Shown here: positions 31,569 through 43,056 of the stretch, piece by piece
Numbering within the stretch: position 1 is the stretch's first letter
How the letters are laid out: each line of letters begins with the position of its first letter
Origin: Lithospermum erythrorhizon
Lineage: Eukaryota > Streptophyta > Magnoliopsida > Boraginales > Boraginaceae
DNA length: 64,000 nt
Assembly (NCBI GenBank): GCA_019722365.1
Contig: JADFUC010002032.1
Coordinates: 124,001-188,000 of the forward strand
Direction: 5' to 3'
The notes under the pieces: model-generated
Database searches by the model: none
Told to the model about the DNA's origin: nothing
What the model saw: the letters and a program-made list of their open reading frames with translations, nothing else
Position numbers and translations under genes: made by a program

Positions 31569-33260
31569 TCAATTTAGACGTACGGCACTCGACACACGGA
31601 GGAGATTCGTAGAACTAATGAAGCGTAAACTGTGAAGGAAGCTCACTATCTCCCTCGACTTGATGGATCCAATTACCCTATCGAAAGCCAAGATGACTGC
31701 CAGATCGCAGATAACGAACATGGAAGCGTCGTGTCACATCGGATGGATCTGAGCCCATGTAAAACAAATGATGAAGGAGTTCTTGTGGTTAAAGAAGAAC
31801 AAGATTGGTCTAACTTAGAAGCAGAATTGTCCTTGGGGAACAGTAAAGCCTTGAATGCGATCTTTTGTGTCATTACCCGTATGTTAAACTTACAATTTTG
31901 CACTGCGGGCAAAGGAGGCATCGGAAATCTACATCGCCACAAGCGAACCCTAAAAGTAAGGATGTCTAGACTTCAGCAGCTTACCACCAAGTGGGAGAAT
32001 TTGAAGATGCAAGAGGATGAAACAATCACTATCTATAACTCCAAGATAAAGGATCTAGCTAATGAGTCTTTTTCCCTAGAGTAAAAGATGAGTAATCTAA
32101 AAGTTAGCAGAAAAGTACCGAGAACCTCCTAAAAGATTTGCTCACAAGGTAACAAAATGCATCGAAGAAGCATGATCTATCTACTATGGGATTTGATGAA
32201 CCTGATTGAAAATCTCACACCATCAAATGACTCTTGAGGTCATTGAACCAGCTAAGGGAAAGGGAGTAGCTCTAAAGGCTACTAACTCTGAAAATGGCGA
32301 GGAGAATCTGGCTGAGACTGTGAACTTGTTGGCCAAAAACTTCAATAAAACCCTAAAAAGGTTCAACAAGAAACCGTATTTCGGAGGAGGCACACCAGGA
32401 ACGGTTGACCGTCGGATTGACAGAGGATGGAAAAACTCGAAGTTTGGTGGATCCATAAAGACAATGAACAAACACTAGCTCTTAATAAAAAGGGAATACA
32501 ATGTAGGGAGTGTGAAGGATTTGGTCACATCCAAGTTGAGTGTCCAAATTATGTGAAGAAGCAGTCTAAGAGTTACTATACCACTCTTTCAGATGAAGAG
32601 ACTGATGAAGAAGAGGAGAACAACAATGAAGTTAGCAACTTTGTAGCGCCATGCCTCATGATGCTCAAGAATCTACCTACAATCCCATTGCGACGACTCT
32701 GATCCGACAATATGTGAGTGAGGACGAGGAAGAACTTATCAAGAAGAGCTACGGGCCGACTCTCATCAATTACTTCGAAGGGTCCAAATTCGACTCCAGT
32801 TCACACCCCTGTGAGAAATCGAAAGAATCGCTCAAGAAAAAAACAAAGAATCAAGAAGTGACGAGAACAAAATTGACACGATCCTTGAAAATAAATTGGA
32901 AAGGATGATTAGAGGGATAAATATGATGAATTCTAGCACTCCGATTTTGGATGAAATTTTGTTGCAAGGAAAAAGGTGTGGTGATAATTCAGGGATTGGG
33001 TATAACAATGAAAATGAAATTAAACATAACACCTCTGGTGCAAGAAAGTTTATTGCTGCTGGAAGTCATCCAAGTCAAGTCTACAAGAAGAAGCATTACT
33101 GGAGATGTCATCATTGCGGAAAGAAGGGACACATAGCACCGCATCAAGTTATAAAAAATTTATGGGATAGGAGAAACAAGTACTTCTTACCTAGAATGCA
33201 ACGGGTAAAGTATGAGACCGCAAGCAAACGAAGCTTTTTACATCTCTCAGTTACGTAATG
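31569..33260 (+). pseudogene. Sirevirus-type Gag remnant with zinc knuckles
   Basis: Open pieces at 31632-32084, 32206-32478, 32427-32702 and 32896-33258 follow one another in shifting frames. The first has 'YLPRLDGSNYP' and 'NSKALNAIF', followed by 'MSRLQQLTTKWENLKMQ', typical of Sirevirus Gag. A knuckle CRECEGFGHIQVEC (CX2CX4HX4C) lies at 32502-32543. A second, CHHCGKKGHIAP, lies near 33108-33143 and lacks its last cysteine. The acidic linker 'DEETDEEEENN' lies between them. It is non-functional because of stops and shifts. Confidence 0.83.
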
Positions 33261-36180
33261 ACTAGCTGCTGGTACTGATAGCGGCCGCTCCACATTACGA
33301 CAGTGAATGCAGCAACCAACTAAGATATGAAGTCAAACCGATTTTGTTACCTTTGGTGGAGGGAAAAGGAAAGATTATTGGCAAAAAGATGCATTAAATG
33401 TCAGGATTACCAAATCTCGAAGAGGTATCATTGCCGGGGCTGACTCACGGCAAATCTAATCAGCATTAGTCAACTTTGTAATGGTTTAAAGGTTGCCTTC
33501 GATAAAATACATGTAGCGTAGTTAACCAAAATAATGATCTCATCATGCAGAAGCTTCATCTACGATAATTGTTATCTCGACAACACCATATCAAAAGGCA
33601 TTATCTAGCCGAGCTCAAGGAGATGAACAGGGTACAAAAAAAGACTCGACACACCACTACCGTAATATTCAACAGCTAATTCAAGAAATGCCGTCATGAC
33701 TACCACCTTTTATGGTCGTGGAAAGAATTTCAAGGGGAATGCCGATAGGCAAGCAACCGCGCTACACCACATAAATGTATTACTAGAGTGTTGGAACTGT
33801 TGCACATGGATTTAATGGGACCCATGTAGGTAGAAAGCATAGCAGAAAGGAAGTATGTATTCGTTTGTGTTGATGACTTTTCTAGGTACACATGGGTAGA
33901 GTTTCTTAAAGAAAAATCAAACCTCTCAATACGTATTTAAGGCCCTAGCAATACAAATTCAAAGGCAAAGTTAAGCCAACATTCAGATCAAGATCATGAA
34001 GAGAATTCGAGAATTTCAAGTTTCAAACCTGCGGATTTGGTAGGCATCAAAACATGAATACTCCGCACCAATTACTCCTCAAATGTAACGGGATCAGGGA
34101 AAAGCGAAGAAATCGGTAACACTTCAAGAGATGGCTGTAGTCATGTTACATCTACAATCGTAAGTTTCTCACTGTGTACTCATTCTACTTCATATGAATT
34201 GTGGAGAGGAAGCGAAACCAAATGTGCACTACTTTCATGTCTTTGGGAGCGTTGGTGGTTACATCTGACCGACAGTGGAACCAAGGCGTAAATTGATGTA
34301 ATGCAGCTGATTTAAGGAATCTCTGGGATACTCCAGAAATGTGACAAGCAGACATGGTCTAAGCAACAAACAAACTCATATGGTTATGGAGTCAATAAAT
34401 GTGAAAGTAGCGTGATCAAGATGCCTCTGGCTTGATGAAGAAGACATACTCTCCGCAATAATCCATCTGTCACTCACAGTCAAAGCAGCGAAGAAACGGG
34501 GGACAAATCAGATATCGATAATAGTGGAATTGAACCTGCTGCCAGAATTCAAAAGAATCATCCTGTTGAACATATCATTGGAGAACTTGATCAAGGGATA
34601 ACCACAAGAAAAAAAAAAGGACAGTCGACTATCTAAAGATGGCAGGTTACTGGTGAAACATGTTTCATCTCACAAGTCAACCGGCTGACGCGAAGCTACA
34701 AGCATTGATTTAGCATCGATCATCGCTTATGCAAGAAGAACCTATTCATTTTGACAAGAATGATGTGTGGAACTTGTTCCAAGACCACCGGGTGCAATGT
34801 CATAGTAATTAAGCGGATATTCAAGAACAAATGATGAGTCCGGAAATGTTACTGTAAACAAAGCTAGATTAGTTGCCTGGCATGGATACACCTTTAGATT
34901 CAAGGAATTGACTTTGAAGACACGCTTGCCCCCGGTGGCCAGCAGCCATGCTTCCTATCCATTGCTTGTCTTTTGCACCAAACTATTTCGATGGACGTCA
35001 AGAGTGCTTTCTAAATGGAGTAGTTCAAGAGGAGGCCCATGAACAACCAAAGGATTGCGATGTTCACAATATCCAGAACATGTGTACAAACTTAAGAAAG
35101 CTCTTTATGGTCTCAAGCAAGCCCCACGAGCATGGTATGAGAGACTCACTGTGTTTCTACTCAACAATGGCTACACCCGAGGGGGAGTTGATAATACCTT
35201 GTTAATCAAGAGGGAAAAGAATCAAATGACGCGGCAAATTTACGCTTGATGACATAGTGTTCGGAGGGAGTATCAAACCACACCTCGTAAAAACACTTCA
35301 TGGAATGATGGAGGGAGAGTTTGAGATGAGTACGCGGGAGAGTTTCTAAGTATTTTCTAGGGTTCCAGATCAATCAAATGGAAGATAGCATATTCATCTC
35401 TCAAGCGAATTATGCCAAGAACATGATGAAGAAATTTGGGCTGGAATCCTCTAAAAATAAAAGAACTCCTTTTGCAACTCACCTAAAAGTTACTAAGGAT
35501 GAAGATGGGAAGGCGGTCGATACGAAGTCTTTATAAAAGTATGATCGGCAAATTTACCTATCTCATTGCAAGTCGATCGGATATAGCCTACTCTCAGGAA
35601 GTACATGATATCAAGCAAATCCCAAAGAAAGCCATTTAAATCTTGTCAAGAATCTCAAATATGTGCAAGGTACGTATAATCATGGACTTCTATATACTTT
35701 TGACACTAATACCTCTCAGAGGGTATCAGATCGGGCAGTAGAAACACGGAGGATAGAAAGAGCACATCTGGAGGATGTTTTTTTGTGGGAAATAATCTGT
35801 CTCATGGTTCAAAGAAAGCAAAATCTTGTCACTTTCACGTCAAGTTTAATATATAGCCGAAGTAGTCGCACTCAATTAATTTGGACGAAGCAACGCTAGA
35901 AGAGGCATGGTGTCAAACTAGGAGTCATGACTCTCATCGTGATGTAACATACGCGCCATCAAGATTTCAAAAACTAGCATAACACAATGGACTACATATA
36001 GACACACGACATCACTTCATCGTAAATTCTGGTAGAAGACGTTGTCAAGTCGAACATGTAAGAGTTTATACAAATCGCCCATATTCTCACTAAGGACCAT
36101 GTGAATCAATTCGAGTATCCGAAACTGGGATTATGCAAAACTAAACAGAAATTAGCCCAATGTTGTAACACCCATGTGGG
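33261..36180 (+). pseudogene. Sirevirus-type Pol remnant (protease, integrase, RT, RNase H)
   Basis: A weak protease site resembling 'TDSG' lies near 33266. Integrase core sequence is visible near 33800-33920 ('LLHMDLMGPM', 'ERKYVFVCVDDFSRYTWVEF'). RT reads '[20 protein letters not shown]' at about 35085-35145, then 'FLLNNGYTRGGVDNTLLIKR'. RNase H-like sequence is spread over 35640-36170. Short deletions break the frames every 50-100 codons. The order is that of copia Pol. Confidence 0.82.
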
Positions 36181-38534
36181 GAGCCATGTTGTTATAACAA
36201 TTGGATGAAAAAAATTGACCAACGGTTATTTTTGAAAAATGGCGTTATTTGGGCTTTTAATGTGTGCAAATTTTCCAGGAACATGTATTTTTTTTCTCCA
36301 CTCACCACTAAAACCGCAAAACACACACTTCTATATGACAAATTTCATAAACTCTTCACATTCAACTCCCTCAACCCTCTCTTCCAAAAATTCTTACACT
36401 CACAAAAGTTCCCTAAAAATAAACATGTTGAATTCTCAGCAACGTAAGTAAGGCACAGCATGTTAAGAAGAACTCTGACTCCAACTTGTGGTTCGTTCCC
36501 TTCATGCTTATCCCTCCTCCGGTTATGTCGCCGGCAGAAGAAACTCAACAATCACCCCATGTGTTGGTAATCACAAGCGAAGAAGGGAAACCAAGTAACA
36601 TGCAAGATATACCAAGGTCTCCAACTGTTAAGAATTCTGGTAAGAATTCCAACCCAAGTTCGGATTTTTATGATAAAAGTGACAATGTGTATACACAAAC
36701 TCCAAATAAACCCCTAGGCCCTAATACGAGCCCAATTTCGGTGAAGATAGGCCTATTGAAGTGGAAACATGACACGTAGAGGTTAATCCACCCGTTAAAA
36801 CCCCTCATGAGTTTGATCGATGATACTCAGTCCTCTCAAGAGCCAACCTTGGCAAAATTTCTATCTAAGAAGAAAAGGGATCTAATCAAGAGGTAATCGC
36901 TGTGAAACAGGGGCCCTCGTGAAAATTGTTCGAAAACCGACTTCTCCGTCACAAGGTACAAGCATGATTACATTATGGCTATATCATCGACTGCCAGTAA
37001 AAGTGACTGGGGGCTAAAGGCAAATTTCTGCAGGCAATATAAGGAAGCTTGTGGGGGAGATTCTTCCAACACCGAGGAAACCGCTGATGGGAAGAACTCA
37101 GAAGAAAGCTAAGAAAGTTATAGAGAAAAGTAAAGCCAGAAATGCTAAAAGAGTGCAAAGTTTATCCTGCAGAAAGAAAGTGGATTGGTGATTTCCGAAT
37201 CCAAGAGCAGCTGAATAGGTGACAAAGTTTGTAATTGATGATGCTGATGAATCCTCTGAGGAGGACAAAAAGGGACATAGAAGTTCCAAGGGCAAATTAA
37301 GAGTCAATGACTCTCGAAATCGAATCAACAAATGTAAGGATCGTCAAGGATGAAAGAAGCAGTCAATGGGGTTGAATTTTGCATGGGAGAAAGATGTCGC
37401 TAGGGAAGCTCATGTCCATGAACATTCGCTCGAGAGATTTCTCGTGAGGCCACTTACAACAATCAAACCTACATTGATATTCTCCTTCAAGAGAGGGCCG
37501 CCAATCACGGCGATATCAGGCCTCATTGGCCATCATCAGTCGTGAATTCATTTGTCGTCGCCTCATGAAATCGAGCAACCAGGCTCCTACGTATCATATA
37601 AGGTGAAGTCATGAGGACACATCTTAAATTCAATCCCATGGTTAATAACAAACACATGGTTCATAAGGGTACCAGAGCCACTCAAGCCATGATATCATCA
37701 GGAGTCGGCTGCGAGCTCAAGGTTTGGCATACAAAGGGCAATTGCAAGCTTCCTTTAAGTCTCAATTATTACCAGACTTCACAAAGCCTATTGTTAATCT
37801 TGTTCCCACTTCCAAACAATACAAAATGTTGCTGAGATTCTCGCAAAGTTAATGTTGCTTGTGGATGGGTCGGAGTACGAGTTGTATATCGAAAGATCAT
37901 CTTTGATCAAGTGGTGATCATGCTGTCGTGGGCTGAAATCGAAGCCCATTGGCTTTCAAGTTTTATCTGCACTTACTTATCACACAAAGATCCGATGTTC
38001 GCTAAGGAGGACGGTATTGGGTGACAAGTCTCACCACAAGTGACAAGCTCACGCAAAGTGGAAGCACGCGGTGGATGTCACGTGGCCTCCCCGAGTCCTC
38101 CGAACCTGCACTGGGAAATGTCACAGCTCTTGCTCAAAGTCTATGAAGATGAAATGGGTTGGTCAAGCAGATCCAAGCCAAGACCTGGCCCCTCGTGCTC
38201 GAACCGCAAAACCAAGATTGCGCTTCCCCGTGGTCGAGTCAATCCATCCACAACGCCTCACAATTTCCTCTCCCCGGAGATGGCTTCCTCTTCATATGTA
38301 ATAGGTCAGATTTGTTCTTTTGTAGCTTTGGGTCCGTGATTTTCGCATGTCAGGAGTCACTCTACTACTACTTTATTACTTTATTATTAATGCTTGGACG
38401 CCGCATTTGTGTCAATACGGTTCACCGTTGTTGTTGGGATCGTTGTTGATCGCGTTTTAAGACTCGTTGCTTATCTAGCTTCTCATCTTCGCAATGCGGA
38501 TTTTTCATGAAAAACTTACCCAAAGCGGGGAGTT
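36181..38534 (+). pseudogene. Post-pol (envelope-like or accessory) region of the Sirevirus-like element
   Basis: About 2.3 kb lies between the end of RNase H and the 3' LTR. It contains an open piece at 36486-36779 rich in Pro/Ser/Thr ('PPPVMSPAEETQQSPHVLVI'). Near 37200-37330 is a second coding-like segment with charged and acidic residues ('FVIDDADESSEEDKKGHR'). Extra post-pol coding is a known feature of many Sireviruses. Whether it ever made a membrane protein cannot be judged; I see no clear transmembrane segment. Frames are broken throughout. Confidence 0.6.
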
Positions 38535-39342
38535 TGTTAGGTGTGTGATTGATGAAGTTTTTCGCCACTGGGCTTTGATCGCTGGATGGCCCGTGTCACG
38601 TGATGGAACATATGGACTTATTCGATCAAGTGTTAAACGATGAAGGCTCGGCCACTTGCTTATCACCTCAGCACCTGCGGAGAAGCCTCGCTTTTTTATC
38701 CAAGAACTTAAAGGAAATTGCTCTGGAGAAGTCAAGAGTCTAGCTGAAAGTTGTGCTCGTCGTGAGCTTTCTTTGGTAGACTCATTTTACTTATTGAAAG
38801 TTGCATCTTCTTCAAATATCCTTCCATAAGACGCATCAAACCCTAGGAGTTCTACACTATATATGGATGTTAAATCAAGAAGGTTCATTGAAGACAATCT
38901 AATAAAAAGAGCATTGTCAGTAAATCAAAAACCTGCTTTCGCTTTAGTGTAGATCGTGGCTTTTTGTGCTTGTATAATTCTCCATCTTCTAAACTAACGC
39001 ACGATCAGCGGCAACACCTTGTCGCGACAACTCGCAGCTCTCACTCAGATTTGAATCTAACACTCGTGTTGGGTTTACTGCGGTGGATCCTAGACTTAAC
39101 TTATAGCTTTCGCTGAAGTTTGCTTACCAGCTTAAATTTTGATCATTCGCAGTTCCTACTCAGTAATAACTTCATTTTATGAAAATTTCTTTGGGGCAAA
39201 CCGTCTCTGTGATGTAGGTTTATCCGAACTCCAAGTACTACCTCTGCTGCTCTTTACTTTCAGATACTTTCGTTGGGCTATCAACTCCAGACGGATCGCT
39301 CGATCGACAACTCCAGAAGATTGCTAATTCACTTTTCAAAGT
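38535..39342 (+). repeat. 3' LTR of the Sirevirus-like element
   Basis: Begins TGTTAGGTGTGTGATTG after the purine-rich AAAGCGGGGAGT and ends near AATTCACTTTTC. The TATA-like CTACACTATATATGG lies near 38850. It aligns with 30760-31568 with numerous substitutions and 3-15 bp gaps, and retains more CG dinucleotides than the left LTR. Confidence 0.8.
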
Positions 39343-42300
39343 TCACAATATTATTCACCTTTACGTATAAAATTAACACCATGATCAATTATTATGGTGA
39401 TCTAAATTTCTAAAAGGAAGCAAAAAAGCAACCTCATTACATTGTTATTCCCCATATAGTAGAATTTAAACCAGTTCAGCATCAAATATACTCCTCCAAT
39501 TCAAATGATCGCTGCTAAATCGGCGCTACAAGCTAATTCATCAATCGTTAATTATTCATTATATTAATAAATATAAAATTTATATAGTTAAATTCGCTTC
39601 ATAAAGTAGTTTCCATAATACGTTTTCTTATAATTTTGGAAATTATAATTTAAAATAATCAATGGCCAAACCTCCTCTCTCTAATTTTTCAAACAACAAT
39701 CATTTTTGGACAAAATAGTATAAGTAAAAATAAAGCTGTCACATTATTTCTCCACTAAGACCATACAAAAATTTACTACTTTCCAAATGAATAATAATAT
39801 GTTCCCTACTTCCCTCTGTCAATGTCCTTTACATGAGAGCTCCTCCCACTGATCATATTATATCTGTTCCCTTACAGAGAGGGCATGTGACTCCTACAAA
39901 TACAAAAGAATCCATCGCAACAAGCGCTCTTCTGCGTTATTAAAATAACGAAGTGTCAAACAAACAATAAAACAAAATATTTCCACTAATCAATAATAAA
40001 CCATTTAACCGGTGGATCGATCGTCCCCTCCATTTCCATGCCTCATTATTAAGCATTGATTGTACATCATGGCTTGTGTTGATCATGGGAAGTTATAATT
40101 TGCGATACCACAAAAGGGGAGATGGTCTCGAACGATAAAACATACTTAGTTGTGTTCAATTATATATACCTGAATACACTTGCCTATGTGAGAAAGGAGT
40201 AACAAACAAAACAAAATGCTCCACCCAAGAAAGTGCGTAAACCAGAGTCGAATTTGCTTTGGTGGTCGATGAATCTCACAACGCTTCCTCCACTAGATTG
40301 TGTTGAGTTCACTTGCTGGCTTTGGCTGCTTGTTCTGTTTGCTGCTTTCTTACTGAATCCATGATCCACAAATTCAATAATTAAGGATTCGTAGTTCAAT
40401 ATTACTGAAATCGTATATTAACACTAAACTATGAGGTGGTGGTCAGCTTTAGCACTAAACTTTTCTCATGCTCAAATTAGAAGTTGTAGTGTACAGGCAC
40501 TACAGGTCCAAAATGACCTAGTAGACAATTTTATGCCAAACATTTAAGATTTAAATTCACATGCAATGCTCTGCAATATTATATGCATTTATGATAGAGT
40601 ACAAGATGATTGGGAGTAGCCCAAAAGTCAATTCCACGTATTGAGCCACAATGGTTTAGATTTAAGTTTAGTGTCTTGGAGACTACTCTACCTCCAGTTC
40701 ACATATTATGCCACAATTATTACGTTTAAGTTTAATTTTAGTGTCTTTAAGGCTACTTTACATTTTCTATAAATATGATTCAACATATTATTTTATATTA
40801 CTCTATCATTCTTATCAACGTTAAGAATACTAGAAGCTTGAGGGTGCTAATGCAAGTGGAGTCTTAGAGGGGATGTTTATTAAATCCAATAAAACTTAAA
40901 ATTAATTAATTTGGTATTTTTTTATTATGTTTATTTGTTAACTAATTATTTTAAAGATTGAATAAAATAAGATCTTATCAAAATTGTTAAGAGATTTTTA
41001 AGTTAAAATTCTTAACTTAATTTTTTTGCTCTTAACCAAATAGAAGTAATAAATTTAAATATACATACTTTTCCTCCTATAATTCTCTCCACATCTCACT
41101 TATAACTCCAAAATTACACATTTTTTATTTAAGTAAAGTTAAAGTTATGATTATTATTTTGATTCTTGGTTATTAGCTTTTTCAATTGATTATTGTGATT
41201 CGTGCCAACTCTTTGACCATAATTACTTTTACTTACTAATCAAAAAAATAAAAGTTTGATATCATTTTATTTGTTTTTGAAAATATTTTCATAGTATTAT
41301 TTTATTATTTTCATAATGTATATAAAAAGTAATTTATTTATAAAAGTTATGTCTCAAAAAGTGAGAAAGTCAATTAAAATGAATTAAAGGTAGTAACATT
41401 TATAATTAAGTTATATTTTTAGTATTTATGCATTCATATTTATACTATTTACAATTTAATTAATAATATTTATTTCTTAATTATCTATTGTAGTATATTG
41501 TTTAATATATGATGTATATATATAAAATAAATAAGGTAGGGGCAAAATTATTAATACAACTCAATTTAAGTCTTCTTCTTTGAACTATTATCAATCAACT
41601 TAATATATTCAATATTCAAATTCAGTTATAATTTTGTTTCAGTCAGTCACTTATGCTCAAACTTTAGATTTCAATTTTTAGATTTAACAAACAGATGCTT
41701 AGTATCAAGTAGTATCATGTAAAAATCACCACTAAATGTTTGTTAACTATTACTCCTTCCATGTCAAAAGATCGTTAAATTTTAAATTTTGATAATTGTC
41801 TTTTAAATTTTGAAATCAAATATATTAGTATGTATTTAATAATTAGTGAAAAATATATCAAAAGATGGTATTTTAATATATTTTACAATTAATATGATAA
41901 TTTTGATCCAAATCAACGTTGTGTGTCAATTAAGGTTACTGGAGGATATTTTTTAGAAATGAAGGTAGTACTTGAATCTTTCCATCTAATCTTATCATAA
42001 ATAAAAATTTGATAGCCCCAAACATGTGTTTTAGTAATCTATTAAGTTACCAACTATGGCATGGGGCATGAAAATAGATAAAGACAAATGAAGGTACAAG
42101 TAGGAAATTCTGCTGACCTGCCAGGAAATATACAAGCCCCGTGACCTACAAATATTCCCAGGAGATAAAATACACTGTCAATCATCACACACAAGAACAG
42201 AAGGACACAAATCACACAATGCAAGACTCCTCAATAATGCTTAATTTTCACTTTGGTATACAATAATAAAAAAGGTTGCATTAAATGGTCGCAAACAAGA

Positions 42301-43056
42301 CCAAATTTCACTTTGATTCCAACATTGTCCCATGCGAAGGACCACTATTACAACATTGTTCACAACCTCTTAAAATCTATGCAAGCTTTTAATTTTGTAT
42401 TGGAAATTAAAATCTATGCAAGCTTAAGTGCAACTCAAGCATTATTGTAGATTAAACCTTAGTAATGTACTATTATTATCGACCATTTATGCAACTTTCT
42501 CATCTTCGAACGTAATCCCTGGTTTCAAGTACTTCTATCAAAACTAGGCAAATTTGTTCTTGAATTACTGCCTAACCAGGTGGGCACCGCACTCCTCTAT
42601 GTGCCTCAGAACTACCAGACATTTCTGAACTTAAGCATTAAATTCAGTATCTAATGCATATCTACTTTGAAGTTCAAAGTATTCACATTTAAAAACTTAA
42701 TGTACTGCAAAAAATTATCAACTAAAACATGGGATTTGCTAACCCCAGAGAATAGCATATACTTTTATTCTTCTTGTACAGCTCCCCAAGATGTACTCAA
42801 CTTCAGTATGAGATAACGTTCAGCAAAATAATGTTGGTATAAGAAACAACACAAATACAAAACTAGTTTGGTAGTCGAAAATTGAACCGAATAGGAATAT
42901 AATAACCACATTAGCAAGATTTTTAATCTATATACCAATTATTAACTATAGATAGTCTAGATTATCAATGTGATGGTTAATCCTATCAAAAGAAAGGTGG
43001 CTGATTCTGATTCAATCAATGAATTGAGCTTAAACAGGAAGGAAATTTCAAGTGAA
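39343..43056. other. AT-rich intergenic region upstream-right of the Sirevirus and downstream of the glucanase
   Basis: 3.7 kb without a gene I can name. An open frame on the minus strand at 40184-40399 includes 'SSGGSVVRFIDHQSKFDSGL' and is not recognised. Near 40410-40640, phrases such as 'TTAGCACTAAACTTTT' resemble ends of plant DNA transposons, without a confirmed partner. A Stowaway-like MITE lies at 41750-41971. The GH17 gene's last small exon, if there is one, should be at about 42000-43000; I could not identify it with confidence. Confidence 0.4.
41750..41971. mobile_element. Stowaway-like MITE
   Basis: About 220 bp from TACTCCTTCCATG to GAAGGTAGTA. The ends form an imperfect inverted repeat (TACTCCTTCCATGTC against TACTACCTTCATTTC), and TA dinucleotides flank both sides. 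The interior is very AT-rich with poly-T/poly-A strings. These are the usual Tc1/mariner-derived MITE features. Confidence 0.65.

Larger units (their letters stand above)
30760..39342 (+). mobile_element. Sirevirus-like Ty1/copia element with ~0.8-kb LTRs and a post-pol region
   Basis: Two diverged direct repeats (about 30760-31568 and 38535-39342) bound 7 kb of interior. They share 'GGATCCTAGACTTAACTT', 'CCTAGGAGTTCTA' and 'ATGGAACATATGGACTT'. The interior has a long Gag ('GNSKALNAIF', 'MQEDETITIYN'), a CCHC knuckle, integrase and RT pieces ('[14 protein letters not shown]') and RNase H. About 2 kb of extra sequence follows between RNase H and the 3' LTR. A polypurine-like AAAGCGGGGAGT precedes the right LTR. 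Gag type and the extra region point to the Sirevirus/Maximus lineage. All reading frames are broken. Confidence 0.85.

Noticed and set aside
38040..38450. Three overlapping open frames of up to 99 codons on the plus strand
   Set aside because: They overlap each other in the post-pol/3' part of the Sirevirus-like element, with no conserved family sequence; no basis for choosing one.
40184..40399. 71-codon open frame on the minus strand with a Ser/Gln-rich segment
   Set aside because: Looks coding-like but I cannot link it to a family or to neighbouring exons; left within the intergenic description.
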